Made by a program: the position numbers and the translations under genes. From Bacteroidota bacterium (GTDB lineage: Bacteria; Bacteroidota; Bacteroidia; Chitinophagales; UBA2359), in NCBI GenBank assembly GCA_020630215.1, contig JAHDBT010000001.1, forward strand, positions 8,136 to 40,423: 32,288 nt of DNA, written 5' to 3'. Of the stretch, positions 10,360 to 18,174 are shown piece after piece (position 1 is the first letter of the stretch; every line of letters starts with the position of its first letter). Below the pieces are notes generated by a model that had not been told where the DNA came from, ran no database searches, and saw nothing but the letters and a program-made list of their open reading frames with translations.

Positions 10360-11376
10360 TTACTCCAAAACCCCCAAAACCAATTTCCCCATTTTCTCCC
10401 CGCTAAACAAGCGTAAAAAAGTAGCATGGAAATTTTCGATGCCCTCATAAATATCTTCCTTGCTTTTTAGTTTACCTTGCATGGCCCACAATCCCATTTG
10501 CTGTGCTGCTTCTTTGTAACGTGGGGCATAATCTAATACAACCATGCCTTCCATCCTAGCTCTATTTACTAGCAACGACAAATAATTACTAGGTCCTTTA
10601 ATAGCCGTAGTATTATTGTACTGCGAAATAGCTCCACAAATAACAATGCGTGCATGTCGGTTAATGCGAGTTAGGGCAGCATCTAAAATGGCACCACCTA
10701 CATTGTCAAAATAAACATCTACGCCATCAGGACAAGTATTTTTAATCGCTTTGTGTATAGAAGTGTTGGTATCCTTGTAATCAATAGCTGCATCAAAACC
10801 CAATTCTTCTACTAGGTATGTACACTTGGTAGCACCGCCAGCAATACCTACTACACGGCAGCCCTTAATTTTAGCAATTTGCCCTACTACACTACCAACA
10901 GCCCCTGCTGCACCCGATACTAAAACCGTTTCCCCTTCCTTAATTTTACCAACTTCTAAAATCCCAAAATACGCCGTCATGCCAGGCATCCCGAAAGTGC
11001 CAATATAAGCGGGTAGGGGAGCTAATTTAGGGTCAACGGTATAATAACCTTTACCATCGCTTAAACTGTATTGTTGCACACCGCCCCAGCCAGTTACATA
11101 ATCGCCTACCTTAAATTTAGGGTGATTATTAGCTGCAATAACTTGTCCTACAGTTCCTGCACGCATCACCTCGCCAATAGCCACAGGCGGTATGTACGAA
11201 CGCACATCATTCATCCATCCCCGCATAGCAGGATCGAGCGAGATATAATGCTGCTGCACCAATATTTGCCCCTCACCAACAGTTGGAATTTCAGGGGTTG
11301 CTAAGGTCCAAGTCCCTTCATCGGGAAGCCCAACGGGACGTTTACTCAATACGTATCTTTTATTAACAGATGCCAT
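10360..11376 (-). CDS. NADP-dependent zinc-free MDR oxidoreductase (LTB4DH/CurA-like)
   Basis: 338 residues, full length for the zinc-independent medium-chain dehydrogenase/reductase group that includes leukotriene B4 dehydrogenase, prostaglandin reductase and the E. coli YncB/CurA type. These reduce the C=C bond of alpha,beta-unsaturated ketones or aldehydes with NADPH. The N-terminal GroES-like half has the YISLDPAMRGWM motif typical of the group. The Rossmann half has VSGAAGAVGSVVGQIAK near residues 150-170 and the characteristic VDVYFDNVGG around 215-228. No catalytic zinc ligands are seen. There is no signal peptide, so it is cytoplasmic. It stands alone, and its substrate cannot be told from sequence; detoxification of reactive carbonyls is a guess. 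Confidence 0.92.
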   Translation of the reverse strand: MASVNKRYVLSKRPVGLPDEGTWTLATPEIPTVGEGQILVQQHYISLDPAMRGWMNDVRSYIPPVAIGEVMRAGTVGQVIAANNHPKFKVGDYVTGWGGVQQYSLSDGKGYYTVDPKLAPLPAYIGTFGMPGMTAYFGILEVGKIKEGETVLVSGAAGAVGSVVGQIAKIKGCRVVGIAGGATKCTYLVEELGFDAAIDYKDTNTSIHKAIKNTCPDGVDVYFDNVGGAILDAALTRINRHARIVICGAISQYNNTTAIKGPSNYLSLLVNRARMEGMVVLDYAPRYKEAAQQMGLWAMQGKLKSKEDIYEGIENFHATFLRLFSGEKMGKLVLGVLE

Positions 11377-11492
11377 GTTTTTGTTTTAAATAAATAGAAA
11401 ATGTTACTATGGATCAGCGATTAATTTACCTGCCGCCCTGTAGAGAAAATTCATGAATTTTCTCTACTAATAAATCATCAGTAAAAAAAATG

Positions 11493-11589
11493 AAAAATCA
11501 TATTTCAAGAATCAAAAATCAAACCTCTCCAGTCAGCAGAAAAAGAATCAAAAATCATATTTCAAGAATCAAACCTCTCCAGTCAGCAG
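11493..11589. repeat. Two direct copies of a 40-47 bp spacer sequence
   Basis: Copy 1 (11493-11539) and copy 2 (11550-11589) are identical except for 7 extra bases (AAAAATC) in copy 1. Both are built from AATCAAAAATCAA-type words that recur at 17951-17965 and 18181-18220. The 11377-11640 spacer has no gene. It is probably a slipped-strand or recombinational duplication. Confidence 0.8.
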
Positions 11590-11640
11590 GAAAAAATCAA
11601 AAATCCAAACCCAGGAATGAAAAAGCAACTGATAAATCAA

Positions 11641-13095
11641 TTATTTCATCATTTGCATAAGTTTTCGTTTCAACCAAGCTTTTTCGGTAATAGATTTTGT
11701 ATGTTTTAATTTTTCTTGTAAAGCTACTATTTTTTTATCGGCTAGGTCTAGTTCTTTACTAAGATTAAACAATTGTTTTACAATCGATACCATATTATCG
11801 TAATAAACATAACGTTTGGTTAGTACTTCCTTTTTACGCTTTAAAAAAACACTAAAACTTTGAATATACAAGTCTAACTGATCCTCGTAATCAAAATTAT
11901 CGGCGTAGGTAATATACAATTCATAGTAGGTTTTTAAAATTAATCCTTTAGTAGCCAGTAGCAGCAAAACTTCGGTAAAGTGTGTTTGTTGCAGCAGTTC
12001 GAGCGAGCGTTTAAATTTTCCTTGCTGAAAACGAATCGTTGCCATATTAAAGTTAAAAGAGTTGCTATCCATTTTTGATTTAAACTGCACTAAAAATTGT
12101 ACGGCCCATTCTAGTTCGCTTAGTAGGTTAGCAGTTGCGATAATATTTTTACAGGTAGCGGGAGGTAACACATCTTTATCTAAAATAAGTTCCTCGTTAA
12201 TTTCAATTTGGTAAATACTGAGCAATTCACGGGCATATAAATTATATTTTTCTTTTATTCCGCTATTCATTTGTTTAATGCAAAAATTACGAGCGAGCAT
12301 AAACATATTTTGTACTTCGGCTAAGGCAAAATCGTGGCAGTGTTTGGTGAGCAATTTTTTAAGTGCCTTAAAACTGTCTTCGTGTTCTAGGCTTAGGCGG
12401 GTGCGTACACCATGATAATAAATTTGTATGGCAGGTTCGTTTTGGTAAATGCTACAGCTTGCTTCTTGCAAAACTACATCAATCATTCTAATATCGTAGC
12501 TATGACTTTTAAAACCCTGGTAGTTAAGTACCTTGCTGTAATACTTTAATTTATTGCACAAAAAATAAGTATCTAAATGATTGTTTACCGCCTGTAAATT
12601 AGGTTCCTGATTACGCTGTCCTTCATCTTCAATTACCTGATGTTTTTCTAAATTAAGCAGCAGTTGATAATGGTAATAATCTGCTGCTTCGAGCAATTTA
12701 TTTTGAATGACTTTTTCTGCTCGGTCTATATTTTGTTGCCAATAGGAGAGGAGCCCATGTTGCTGATAAGCATGTGCCAAATCAATTTGTTGTTGTATAG
12801 GACTCGTCTGTAGGTTTTCCATCTGCCAAAAAAGCTCCAACAGTTTTACCAATTCGCTCATCAAATTTCCTATCCTTTTTTCCGAAAAAGCAGCATTCGG
12901 ATAAAGCTTTTGAAATAGCTTAAATTTATCAACACGCTTAGGAGAAAAATCAGGCGCAGCTTTTCGTAGTAATTGATAAAGTTCAATAATACTAGAATTG
13001 GTATTGAAGTACGGCGAGTGTACAAACTTCTTAAAAAGTTTGAGTTCATGTGTACTGCATTGTTTTAGTAATCGAATAAGTTTGCTTTGATGCAT
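11641..13095 (-). CDS. Conserved Bacteroidota helical protein of unknown function
   Basis: 484 residues, no signal peptide or membrane segment, strongly charged and apparently all alpha-helical. The N-terminal 90 residues hold the pattern LxxLLxxCSxHELKxFxKFVHSPYFN ... FSPKRVDKFKLFQKLYP ... FSEKRIGNLMSELVKLLELF. I associate this arrangement with a paralogous group of large helical proteins in Saprospiria-type genomes (family knowledge, not checked). The remainder looks like degenerate helical-hairpin (TPR-like) repeats with frequent YY/LL pairs, and the C-terminus is Lys-rich. It is likely a cytoplasmic scaffold (inference). It is monocistronic, with the oxidoreductase 264 bp downstream on the same strand. 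Confidence 0.8.
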   Translation of the reverse strand: MHQSKLIRLLKQCSTHELKLFKKFVHSPYFNTNSSIIELYQLLRKAAPDFSPKRVDKFKLFQKLYPNAAFSEKRIGNLMSELVKLLELFWQMENLQTSPIQQQIDLAHAYQQHGLLSYWQQNIDRAEKVIQNKLLEAADYYHYQLLLNLEKHQVIEDEGQRNQEPNLQAVNNHLDTYFLCNKLKYYSKVLNYQGFKSHSYDIRMIDVVLQEASCSIYQNEPAIQIYYHGVRTRLSLEHEDSFKALKKLLTKHCHDFALAEVQNMFMLARNFCIKQMNSGIKEKYNLYARELLSIYQIEINEELILDKDVLPPATCKNIIATANLLSELEWAVQFLVQFKSKMDSNSFNFNMATIRFQQGKFKRSLELLQQTHFTEVLLLLATKGLILKTYYELYITYADNFDYEDQLDLYIQSFSVFLKRKKEVLTKRYVYYDNMVSIVKQLFNLSKELDLADKKIVALQEKLKHTKSITEKAWLKRKLMQMMK

Positions 13096-13270
13096 AGTTT
13101 GGGGCTAGTGAAAATGAAAATAAACGCTTAAATATACAAAAAAATGGCGAGAGATACTTATTGATTATTGACTTTTATTTTTCGCTGATAATTAAATTGA
13201 TATAGGAATAAGAAGGGGGAATGGGTTTTTAAAATTCGTACTTATTGCAGGATAAAAGCAACTTCCTGTC

Positions 13271-13302
13271 TTTGTAATAAGTTCGGAAATAAAGCATCTT
13301 TG
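13271..13302 (+). promoter_or_regulatory. Putative promoter of the LRR protein gene
   Basis: TTTG (13271-13274), 20 bases, then CATCTTTG (13295-13302), one mismatch from TAnnTTTG. It lies about 65 bp before the start codon. The rest of 13096-13368 shows no gene. Confidence 0.4.
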
Positions 13303-13368
13303 TAAGGACAAAACAAAAAATACTTCTGAAAAAACCAATCTGCTTAAAACATCCCAAAATAGTTTAAT

Positions 13369-16300
13369 ATGAAAATGCAAAAGAATAAAGACTTAAATAA
13401 ATTAATTGTTTGGCTAAGTGTTTTGCTATTGTTGTTAGTCCTCAATACTAACCGTGTGCAAGCTCAATGCAGCAACAGTATTGCTTATAACGATTCAATA
13501 ACACTTGTTAATTTATTTAATGCCAATGCTGGAAATAGTTGGTCTGTAAATGATGGCTGGTTATCTAGCCCTGTTGCCGAATGGTATGGAGTGAGTTTAA
13601 TAACATTAGGGGATAGTTGTTATGTAGATAGCCTAGTACTTAAAGATAATAACTTAACAGGAAATATACTAGACCTTGCCTTGCCCAATCTTACGGTTTT
13701 AGATTTATCCTATAACCTTTTATTGGGCGAAATTCCTGATTTTAGCGGCATTCCCAATGCCATAGTTGTAGATATAAACCGCAACGATTTTACAGGAACG
13801 ATTCCTGACTTTAGCAATATTCCTAATGTAGAAATTTTGCATTTAGAAGGAAACGATCTTGCAGGAACGATTCCTGATTTTAGCAATATTGCAAACCTAA
13901 GAGAATTACACCTACAAGCAAACGACCTTACAGGAACGATTCCCGATTTTAGCAATATTCCTAATGTAACAACGCTGTATTTAGACGATAATGAGCTAAC
14001 GGGTTCGGTGCCTGACTTTAGCAATATAGCACAAGTAAACTGGCTTAATTTAGCTGCCAACCAATTAACAGGAACCATCCCTGATTTTAGCAACATTCCT
14101 AATGTTTGGTGGCTATATTTAAGAGATAATCAACTAAGCGGAACCATCCCCGACTTTTCCAATATGCCTATCGTAGAAGGACTTTATTTGCAGCGAAACA
14201 ACTTAACTGGTACTATTCCTAATTTTACTAGCGTACCCATACTATCCGATTTAGCGTTGAATCAAAATCAAATCTCAGGCGAAATTCCCAACTTTGACAA
14301 TATGCCTGTCCTAAGCTATTTGTTTATGCATGGCAATGACCTAACGGGTCCCGTCCCTGATTTTAACAATTGCCCTAAAATTATATCTTTTTGGGCCTAC
14401 GATAATCAGTTAACAGGTAGCATTCCTAATTTTCAGATGGATACGATTCGTTCTGTATGGCTGTTTAACAATGAACTAAGTGGGCAAGTACCCGATTTTA
14501 GTGGGATGCCAAGCCTCGAAAGTTTGCAAATTCACGATAACAATTTAACAGGTATACTACCCAATTTTACCAACCTACCTGTTTTAGAAGTTTTAATTGT
14601 TAGCGACAATAATTTAACAAGTACGCTACCCAATTTTACCAACCTACCAGCTTTAGAGGTTTTAATAGTTTGCGAGAATAATTTTTTTGGAACCGTGCCC
14701 AATCTCTTAGGGTGTCCAGCACTATATGTTGCAGATACACTCCAAGTTGACCTTTCTTGTATAAAGAGTGCAAAGGTGCAAGGAAAAATATTTTACGACG
14801 AAAATAACAATTGTACGTATGAACAATCGGAAACAACCGTACCAAATGGATTGATTGTGATTAACGAAGGGGACGATTATGGCTTTGTAGATTATAAGGG
14901 CGATTTTACGCTAGGACTAGATACGGGTACTTATATGATTACTTATGTACCTGGCAATTATATTTGGACACAAGATTGTTTGCCCGAACTAGAGAGCTAT
15001 ATAATAGAAATTGATGCCGAAACCTTTGAAGCAGAAGACACGATTTTTAATATTGATTTTGCCAATGCTTCTTTAGTAGATTGCCCCTTAATGAAAGTAG
15101 ATGTAGCAACAGCCTTACAGCGGATATGTTCTACCAATCTGTATACCGTACAATATTGCAATGAGGGGTCGGTAGTGGCAAATGATGCTTATCTTGAGCT
15201 TGTTTTTGGACAAAATATATTTGTGCTAGATGTAACCTTACCTTATACCCAAACCGATAGTATTTATACCTTTAATTTAGGAAACGTAGGAGCTGGCGAA
15301 TGCAACAATTTTATCATTACCGATTCTATTGCCTGCGATGCACCTCTAGGAAGTGCTGCTTGTGTAACCGCAAATATTTATCCGCAAACTATTTGTAATA
15401 CGCCTAACCCTACTTGGGATGGTGCCGACTTAAAGGTAACAGGTTATTGCCTAGGAAGTACCGTGAAATTTGAAATTGAAAACCTAGGGGCAGATATGCA
15501 AACCCCTACACAATACCGCATGTACGAAGACGATGTTTTAGTAACTGTTGATGATATTGAATTCTTAGCTGGTCAAAAGGAAGAACTCTTTCTTCCTACC
15601 AATGGCAATGGCATTGCTTACCGCCTAGTAGCCGAACAAACAGAAGGGCATCCTTACCAAACAGAAGCACAGTCGGTTATTGAGTTATGTGGTTTGTCGC
15701 CTTTTTCACTTGGGTTTGTTACCTCGCAAGGGCTATCAGACGAAGCGCCTTTTATGGATATAAGCTGCGTAGAAATTTTAGGACCGTACGACCCCAATGA
15801 TAAAATTGCTACACCCAAAGGAATTGGACCCAATCACTTTATAAAAGTTGGAGAACCATTAGATTATAAAATTCGTTTCCAAAATACAGGCAATGATACC
15901 GCTTTTCAGGTAATACTAGTAGATACGCTTGATACCGAACATTTAGATATTACCTCGCTAAGAGTACTCAATAGTAGTCATCCTTATGAGTTAACAATAG
16001 CAGATGCCAGCGTATTAATTTTTACTTTCGATAATATTTTACTGCCCGATAGCACTACAAACGAAGCCGCAAGTCATGGTTTTGTTAAATATTATATCGA
16101 GCAGCAAGCAAACAATGTAGTTAATACTGTAATTAACAATGCCGCCAGTATTTATTTTGATTACAACCAAGCCATTGTAACACCTACTGCCTTTAATACA
16201 CTATGGAATCCGCACTATCCTACAAGTGCTAGCATACCGCATGATCCTATCTATAATGTACCGCACAATCCTACCCTAGCAGAAAGCCCTACTGTGCCAC

Positions 16301-16683
16301 ACAATCCTACACTTTGGGAAGACACTGATGTGCCAATACTTATAGGCGGGCAATTAGTATCAGGTGTTGAACAATCAGTAGATGAAAATGCGCTAGGAGA
16401 AACGCTCCTAGGAAAAACAATAGTAAGCGCAAATATCAGTACTTATCCAAATCCAGCAACAGATAAAGTTTGTATAAGCATTGATGACTTGGCTTGGGAA
16501 ATGAACAAACAGATGTTAAGCATAGTATTTTTTGATATGCTAGGACAACAAGTACTAGCAAAAGAAAACCTGCACCAGCAAACTTATTTGGAAGTGAGCC
16601 ATTTAAGCAGTGGTATTTACATTTACAAAGTTCAAGCAGCAGGAAACCTAATAAGTAGTGGCAAAATAAGCTTGCAAAAATAA
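13369..16683 (+). CDS. Secreted leucine-rich-repeat protein with T9SS tail
   Basis: 1,104 residues. A signal peptide covers about 1-33 (hydrophobic core WLSVLLLLLVL, cleavage near VQAQ). Residues 96-461 form 16 LRRs of the 23-residue type LTGTIPDFSNxPxVxxLxLxxN, which resembles plant-type LRRs. Next is a SdrD/CNA-B-like module near 470-540 (GKIFYDENNNCTYE). A T9SS-associated DUF7619-type module sits around 800-940 (LGPYDPNDK, GEPLDYKIRFQNTGNDTA). A Pro/His-rich linker contains repeated PHNPTL. The type A sorting domain begins near Y1026 (YPNPATDK) and ends SGKISLQK. Such proteins are expected at the cell surface after PorU processing; binding of a protein or glycan ligand is plausible but unproven. 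The ATG at 13369 is chosen because it gives an intact signal peptide; the ATG two codons later is an equal alternative. Confidence 0.93.
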   Translation: MKMQKNKDLNKLIVWLSVLLLLLVLNTNRVQAQCSNSIAYNDSITLVNLFNANAGNSWSVNDGWLSSPVAEWYGVSLITLGDSCYVDSLVLKDNNLTGNILDLALPNLTVLDLSYNLLLGEIPDFSGIPNAIVVDINRNDFTGTIPDFSNIPNVEILHLEGNDLAGTIPDFSNIANLRELHLQANDLTGTIPDFSNIPNVTTLYLDDNELTGSVPDFSNIAQVNWLNLAANQLTGTIPDFSNIPNVWWLYLRDNQLSGTIPDFSNMPIVEGLYLQRNNLTGTIPNFTSVPILSDLALNQNQISGEIPNFDNMPVLSYLFMHGNDLTGPVPDFNNCPKIISFWAYDNQLTGSIPNFQMDTIRSVWLFNNELSGQVPDFSGMPSLESLQIHDNNLTGILPNFTNLPVLEVLIVSDNNLTSTLPNFTNLPALEVLIVCENNFFGTVPNLLGCPALYVADTLQVDLSCIKSAKVQGKIFYDENNNCTYEQSETTVPNGLIVINEGDDYGFVDYKGDFTLGLDTGTYMITYVPGNYIWTQDCLPELESYIIEIDAETFEAEDTIFNIDFANASLVDCPLMKVDVATALQRICSTNLYTVQYCNEGSVVANDAYLELVFGQNIFVLDVTLPYTQTDSIYTFNLGNVGAGECNNFIITDSIACDAPLGSAACVTANIYPQTICNTPNPTWDGADLKVTGYCLGSTVKFEIENLGADMQTPTQYRMYEDDVLVTVDDIEFLAGQKEELFLPTNGNGIAYRLVAEQTEGHPYQTEAQSVIELCGLSPFSLGFVTSQGLSDEAPFMDISCVEILGPYDPNDKIATPKGIGPNHFIKVGEPLDYKIRFQNTGNDTAFQVILVDTLDTEHLDITSLRVLNSSHPYELTIADASVLIFTFDNILLPDSTTNEAASHGFVKYYIEQQANNVVNTVINNAASIYFDYNQAIVTPTAFNTLWNPHYPTSASIPHDPIYNVPHNPTLAESPTVPHNPTLWEDTDVPILIGGQLVSGVEQSVDENALGETLLGKTIVSANISTYPNPATDKVCISIDDLAWEMNKQMLSIVFFDMLGQQVLAKENLHQQTYLEVSHLSSGIYIYKVQAAGNLISSGKISLQK
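13654..14751 (+). repeat. 16 LRR units, 69-bp period
   Basis: Units are 23 residues (one has 22). In the first half the DNA is close to identical between units: the word caggaacgattcctga recurs at 13793, 13862 and 13931, exactly 69 bp apart. The second half has diverged. This gradient suggests recent unit duplication at the 5' side. Confidence 0.88.
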
Positions 16684-16692
16684 ACAAGGCAC

Positions 16693-16728
16693 TTTTTTTC
16701 AAAAAAAAACATCTTTTTTGAAAAAAAA
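16693..16728 (+). terminator. Long A/T hairpin after the LRR gene
   Basis: A perfect 14-bp stem (TTTTTTTCAAAAAA paired with TTTTTTGAAAAAAA) with a 7-base loop starts 10 bp after the stop codon. It has only one G-C pair, so termination efficiency is uncertain. Confidence 0.5.
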
Positions 16729-16729
16729 C

Positions 16730-16761
16730 TTGCTTTATTGATTTGCTTTGTTGTATATTTG
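16730..16761 (+). promoter_or_regulatory. Putative promoter ahead of tRNA-Leu
   Basis: TTG at 16730-16732 and a perfect TATATTTG at 16754-16761 are separated by 21 bases. It faces tRNA-Leu about 160 bp downstream. No gene lies between. Confidence 0.45.
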
Positions 16762-16920
16762 CGACCCGATTGGTTCTTTACCATACAAGCAAAAAAAGTT
16801 AAGTGTTTAAAACACATTAAATCTATTTAGTAATAACTGTTTTAAGTCCACCTTTTTTGCGTGAAATATGTTCTTGAAGCACGACGTAAAATACAAAAGA
16901 ATATAAATTTAATACCGTTT

Positions 16921-17006
16921 GCCCGGGTGGTGGAACTGGTAGACACGCAGGACTTAAAATCCTGTGGCTTTTACGAGCCGTGCGGGTTCGATTCCCGCCC
17001 CGGGCA
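16921..17006 (+). tRNA. tRNA-Leu (anticodon UAA)
   Basis: The acceptor GCCCGGG pairs with CCCGGGC, the anticodon stem is CAGGA/TCCTG with loop CTTAAAA (anticodon TAA), there is a long variable arm as expected of class II tRNA-Leu, and the T-arm is GCGGG-TTCGATT-CCCGC. The discriminator is A and CCA is not encoded. It reads UUA, the leading Leu codon in the neighbouring genes. Confidence 0.97.
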
Positions 17007-17025
17007 CGCACTAAATATAATTTGT

Positions 17026-17057
17026 TTTGTTTTTTTTAATTAGTTATCGTATTTTTG
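17026..17057 (+). promoter_or_regulatory. Promoter of tRNA-Gly
   Basis: TTTG (17026-17029), exactly 20 bases, then TATTTTTG (17050-17057) is a full match to the Bacteroidota consensus, 32 bp before tRNA-Gly. This is the best promoter match noticed in the window. Confidence 0.65.
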
Positions 17058-17089
17058 CGGTAGTAGTAAACATAAACACTACAAATTAA

Positions 17090-17165
17090 GCAGAAGTAGC
17101 TCAGCTGGTAGAGCACAACCTTGCCAAGGTTGGGGTCGCGAGTTCGAATCTCGTCTTCTGCTCCA
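17090..17165 (+). tRNA. tRNA-Gly (anticodon GCC), CCA encoded
   Basis: The acceptor GCAGAAG pairs with CTTCTGC, the anticodon stem is CAACC/GGTTG with loop TTGCCAA (anticodon GCC), and the T-arm is GCGAG-TTCGAAT-CTCGT. The discriminator U at 17162 is followed by a genomic CCA (17163-17165), unlike the other two tRNAs here. It is 83 bp after tRNA-Leu. Confidence 0.97.
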
Positions 17166-17168
17166 TTT

Positions 17169-17223
17169 AGGTGTTTTAATCCTCTATTTTTTTTTAAGAT
17201 AGAGCGATGATTGAAAAACACCT
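17169..17223 (+). other. Long two-part stem-loop right after tRNA-Gly
   Basis: The outer stem AGGTGTTTT..AATC pairs with GATT..AAAACACCT, and the inner stem CTCTAT pairs with ATAGAG around a T-rich loop. It starts 3 bp after the tRNA CCA end. It may guide 3' processing or act as a first terminator (inference). Confidence 0.55.
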
Positions 17224-17257
17224 CGTTAATTTATCTTCTAACTCTACTTGCATTAAA

Positions 17258-17292
17258 AACCCTCAAGGCTAACGCATTGAGGGTTTTTTTTT
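17258..17292 (+). terminator. Intrinsic terminator of the tRNA transcript
   Basis: The stem AACCCTCAA / TTGAGGGTT with a 10-base loop is followed by a run of T. It separates the tRNAs from the membrane-protein gene that starts 25 bp later. Confidence 0.85.
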
Positions 17293-17317
17293 ACCCAGCA
17301 GCCAAACCAAACGCCAT

Positions 17318-17926
17318 ATGCAAGCTATCGCCCTACTACTATCGTATATTTTTCATCCTATATTTATCCCTTTTTACGCTACCTTCTTCTTGGTATGGTG
17401 CAATCCGTACATGTTTGGGCAAATACCTTCTTACGATAGCGTTTTTGTATTGCGAACCGTTTTGCTGTATTCTATCTTTTTTCCCTTATTCACCGTTTTT
17501 TTAATGAAACGCCTCGATTTTATTAGCGACTATGAAGTGCAAGATAAAAGAGAAAGGGTATTGGTATACATGATTACCTCTTCCTATTTTTTATGGACTT
17601 TTTTTGTGATGTGGCGAGAAGGTTTTAGGGAAGAAATTACGGATGTAATGCTAGGCGCAACCATCGCGCTAACCCTAGGATTTGTTATTACCACCATCTC
17701 CGAAAAAGTAAGCGCACACACCATTGGTATGGGCGGCTTATTTGCCGTTGTTTTATTTGCGACCAACATTGCCCGAAAAGATATTACCTCCGTTATATTC
17801 GCCACTATCATCCTAGCCGGACTTATTGGCACTTGCCGCCTTTTACTGAATGCCCATACTCCCCGAGAAGTATACAACGGCTACATGATTGGCTTTTTGT
17901 GTATGGCCTTGGCTTTGTTGTTTTAA
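17318..17926 (+). CDS. Polytopic membrane protein, distantly PAP2-like
   Basis: 202 residues with six or seven hydrophobic segments (about 3-27, 41-62, 80-98, 107-126, 135-150, 155-172 and 186-202). Near the C-terminus S132-A-H134 and R174-x5-H180-x3-E184 sit where PAP2 phosphatases have their PSGH and SRxxxxxHxxxD motifs. K77-R-E-R is near where the KxxxxxxRP motif would fall, but RP is absent. It may therefore be a divergent PAP2-superfamily inner-membrane protein acting on an isoprenoid or lipid phosphate, or an inactive relative. The assignment rests on motif spacing alone. No promoter box was identified between the terminator and the ATG, and no terminator was found after it. Confidence 0.75.
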   Translation: MQAIALLLSYIFHPIFIPFYATFFLVWCNPYMFGQIPSYDSVFVLRTVLLYSIFFPLFTVFLMKRLDFISDYEVQDKRERVLVYMITSSYFLWTFFVMWREGFREEITDVMLGATIALTLGFVITTISEKVSAHTIGMGGLFAVVLFATNIARKDITSVIFATIILAGLIGTCRLLLNAHTPREVYNGYMIGFLCMALALLF

Positions 17927-18004
17927 TTGGGTAGTAGCGTCAGCAAGGAAAGAATCAAAAATCAAGCTTTTTAAATGAGCAATAATCAAAATTTCAAATG
18001 ATAC

Positions 18005-18174
18005 GGGTCGCACCTACAGTGCTAGGTTATTGGATACTTTTTTTCTATAAACAGGTTGTACCTACGGCACAAAAGTCAAAAATTAAATTCCCAATAATAA
18101 TGAATCACCAAATCGTAAATTCCGAAATCTCGTAGAGATGACCGACATTGTAGCCCTGGAATTTATTCCATGGG
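18005..18174. repeat. REP-like fragments in the spacer
   Basis: Two related 18-mers around CACCTAC (18005-18022 and 18053-18070; about 12 of 18 match) are followed by a hairpin CCCTGGAAT-TT-ATTCCATGGG at 18154-18174. Sequences of this kind recur between genes in Bacteroidota (recollection, not checked). The interval 17927-18169 has no gene. Confidence 0.45.

Noticed and set aside
11493-11589. CRISPR-like direct repeats
   Set aside because: Only two copies, nearly adjacent, A-rich and without palindromic repeat ends or cas genes.
13710-14096. Reverse-strand frame of 128 codons opposite the LRR array
   Set aside because: A shadow of the 69-bp repeats; its own periodicity comes from the coding strand.
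16823-17221. Reading frames across tRNA-Leu and tRNA-Gly on both strands
   Set aside because: They overlap confident tRNAs and have no family features.
17211-17504. 97-codon plus-strand frame at the start of the membrane-protein gene
   Set aside because: Runs through the terminator at 17258 and is out of frame with the PAP2-like protein, which has the better hydrophobic pattern.
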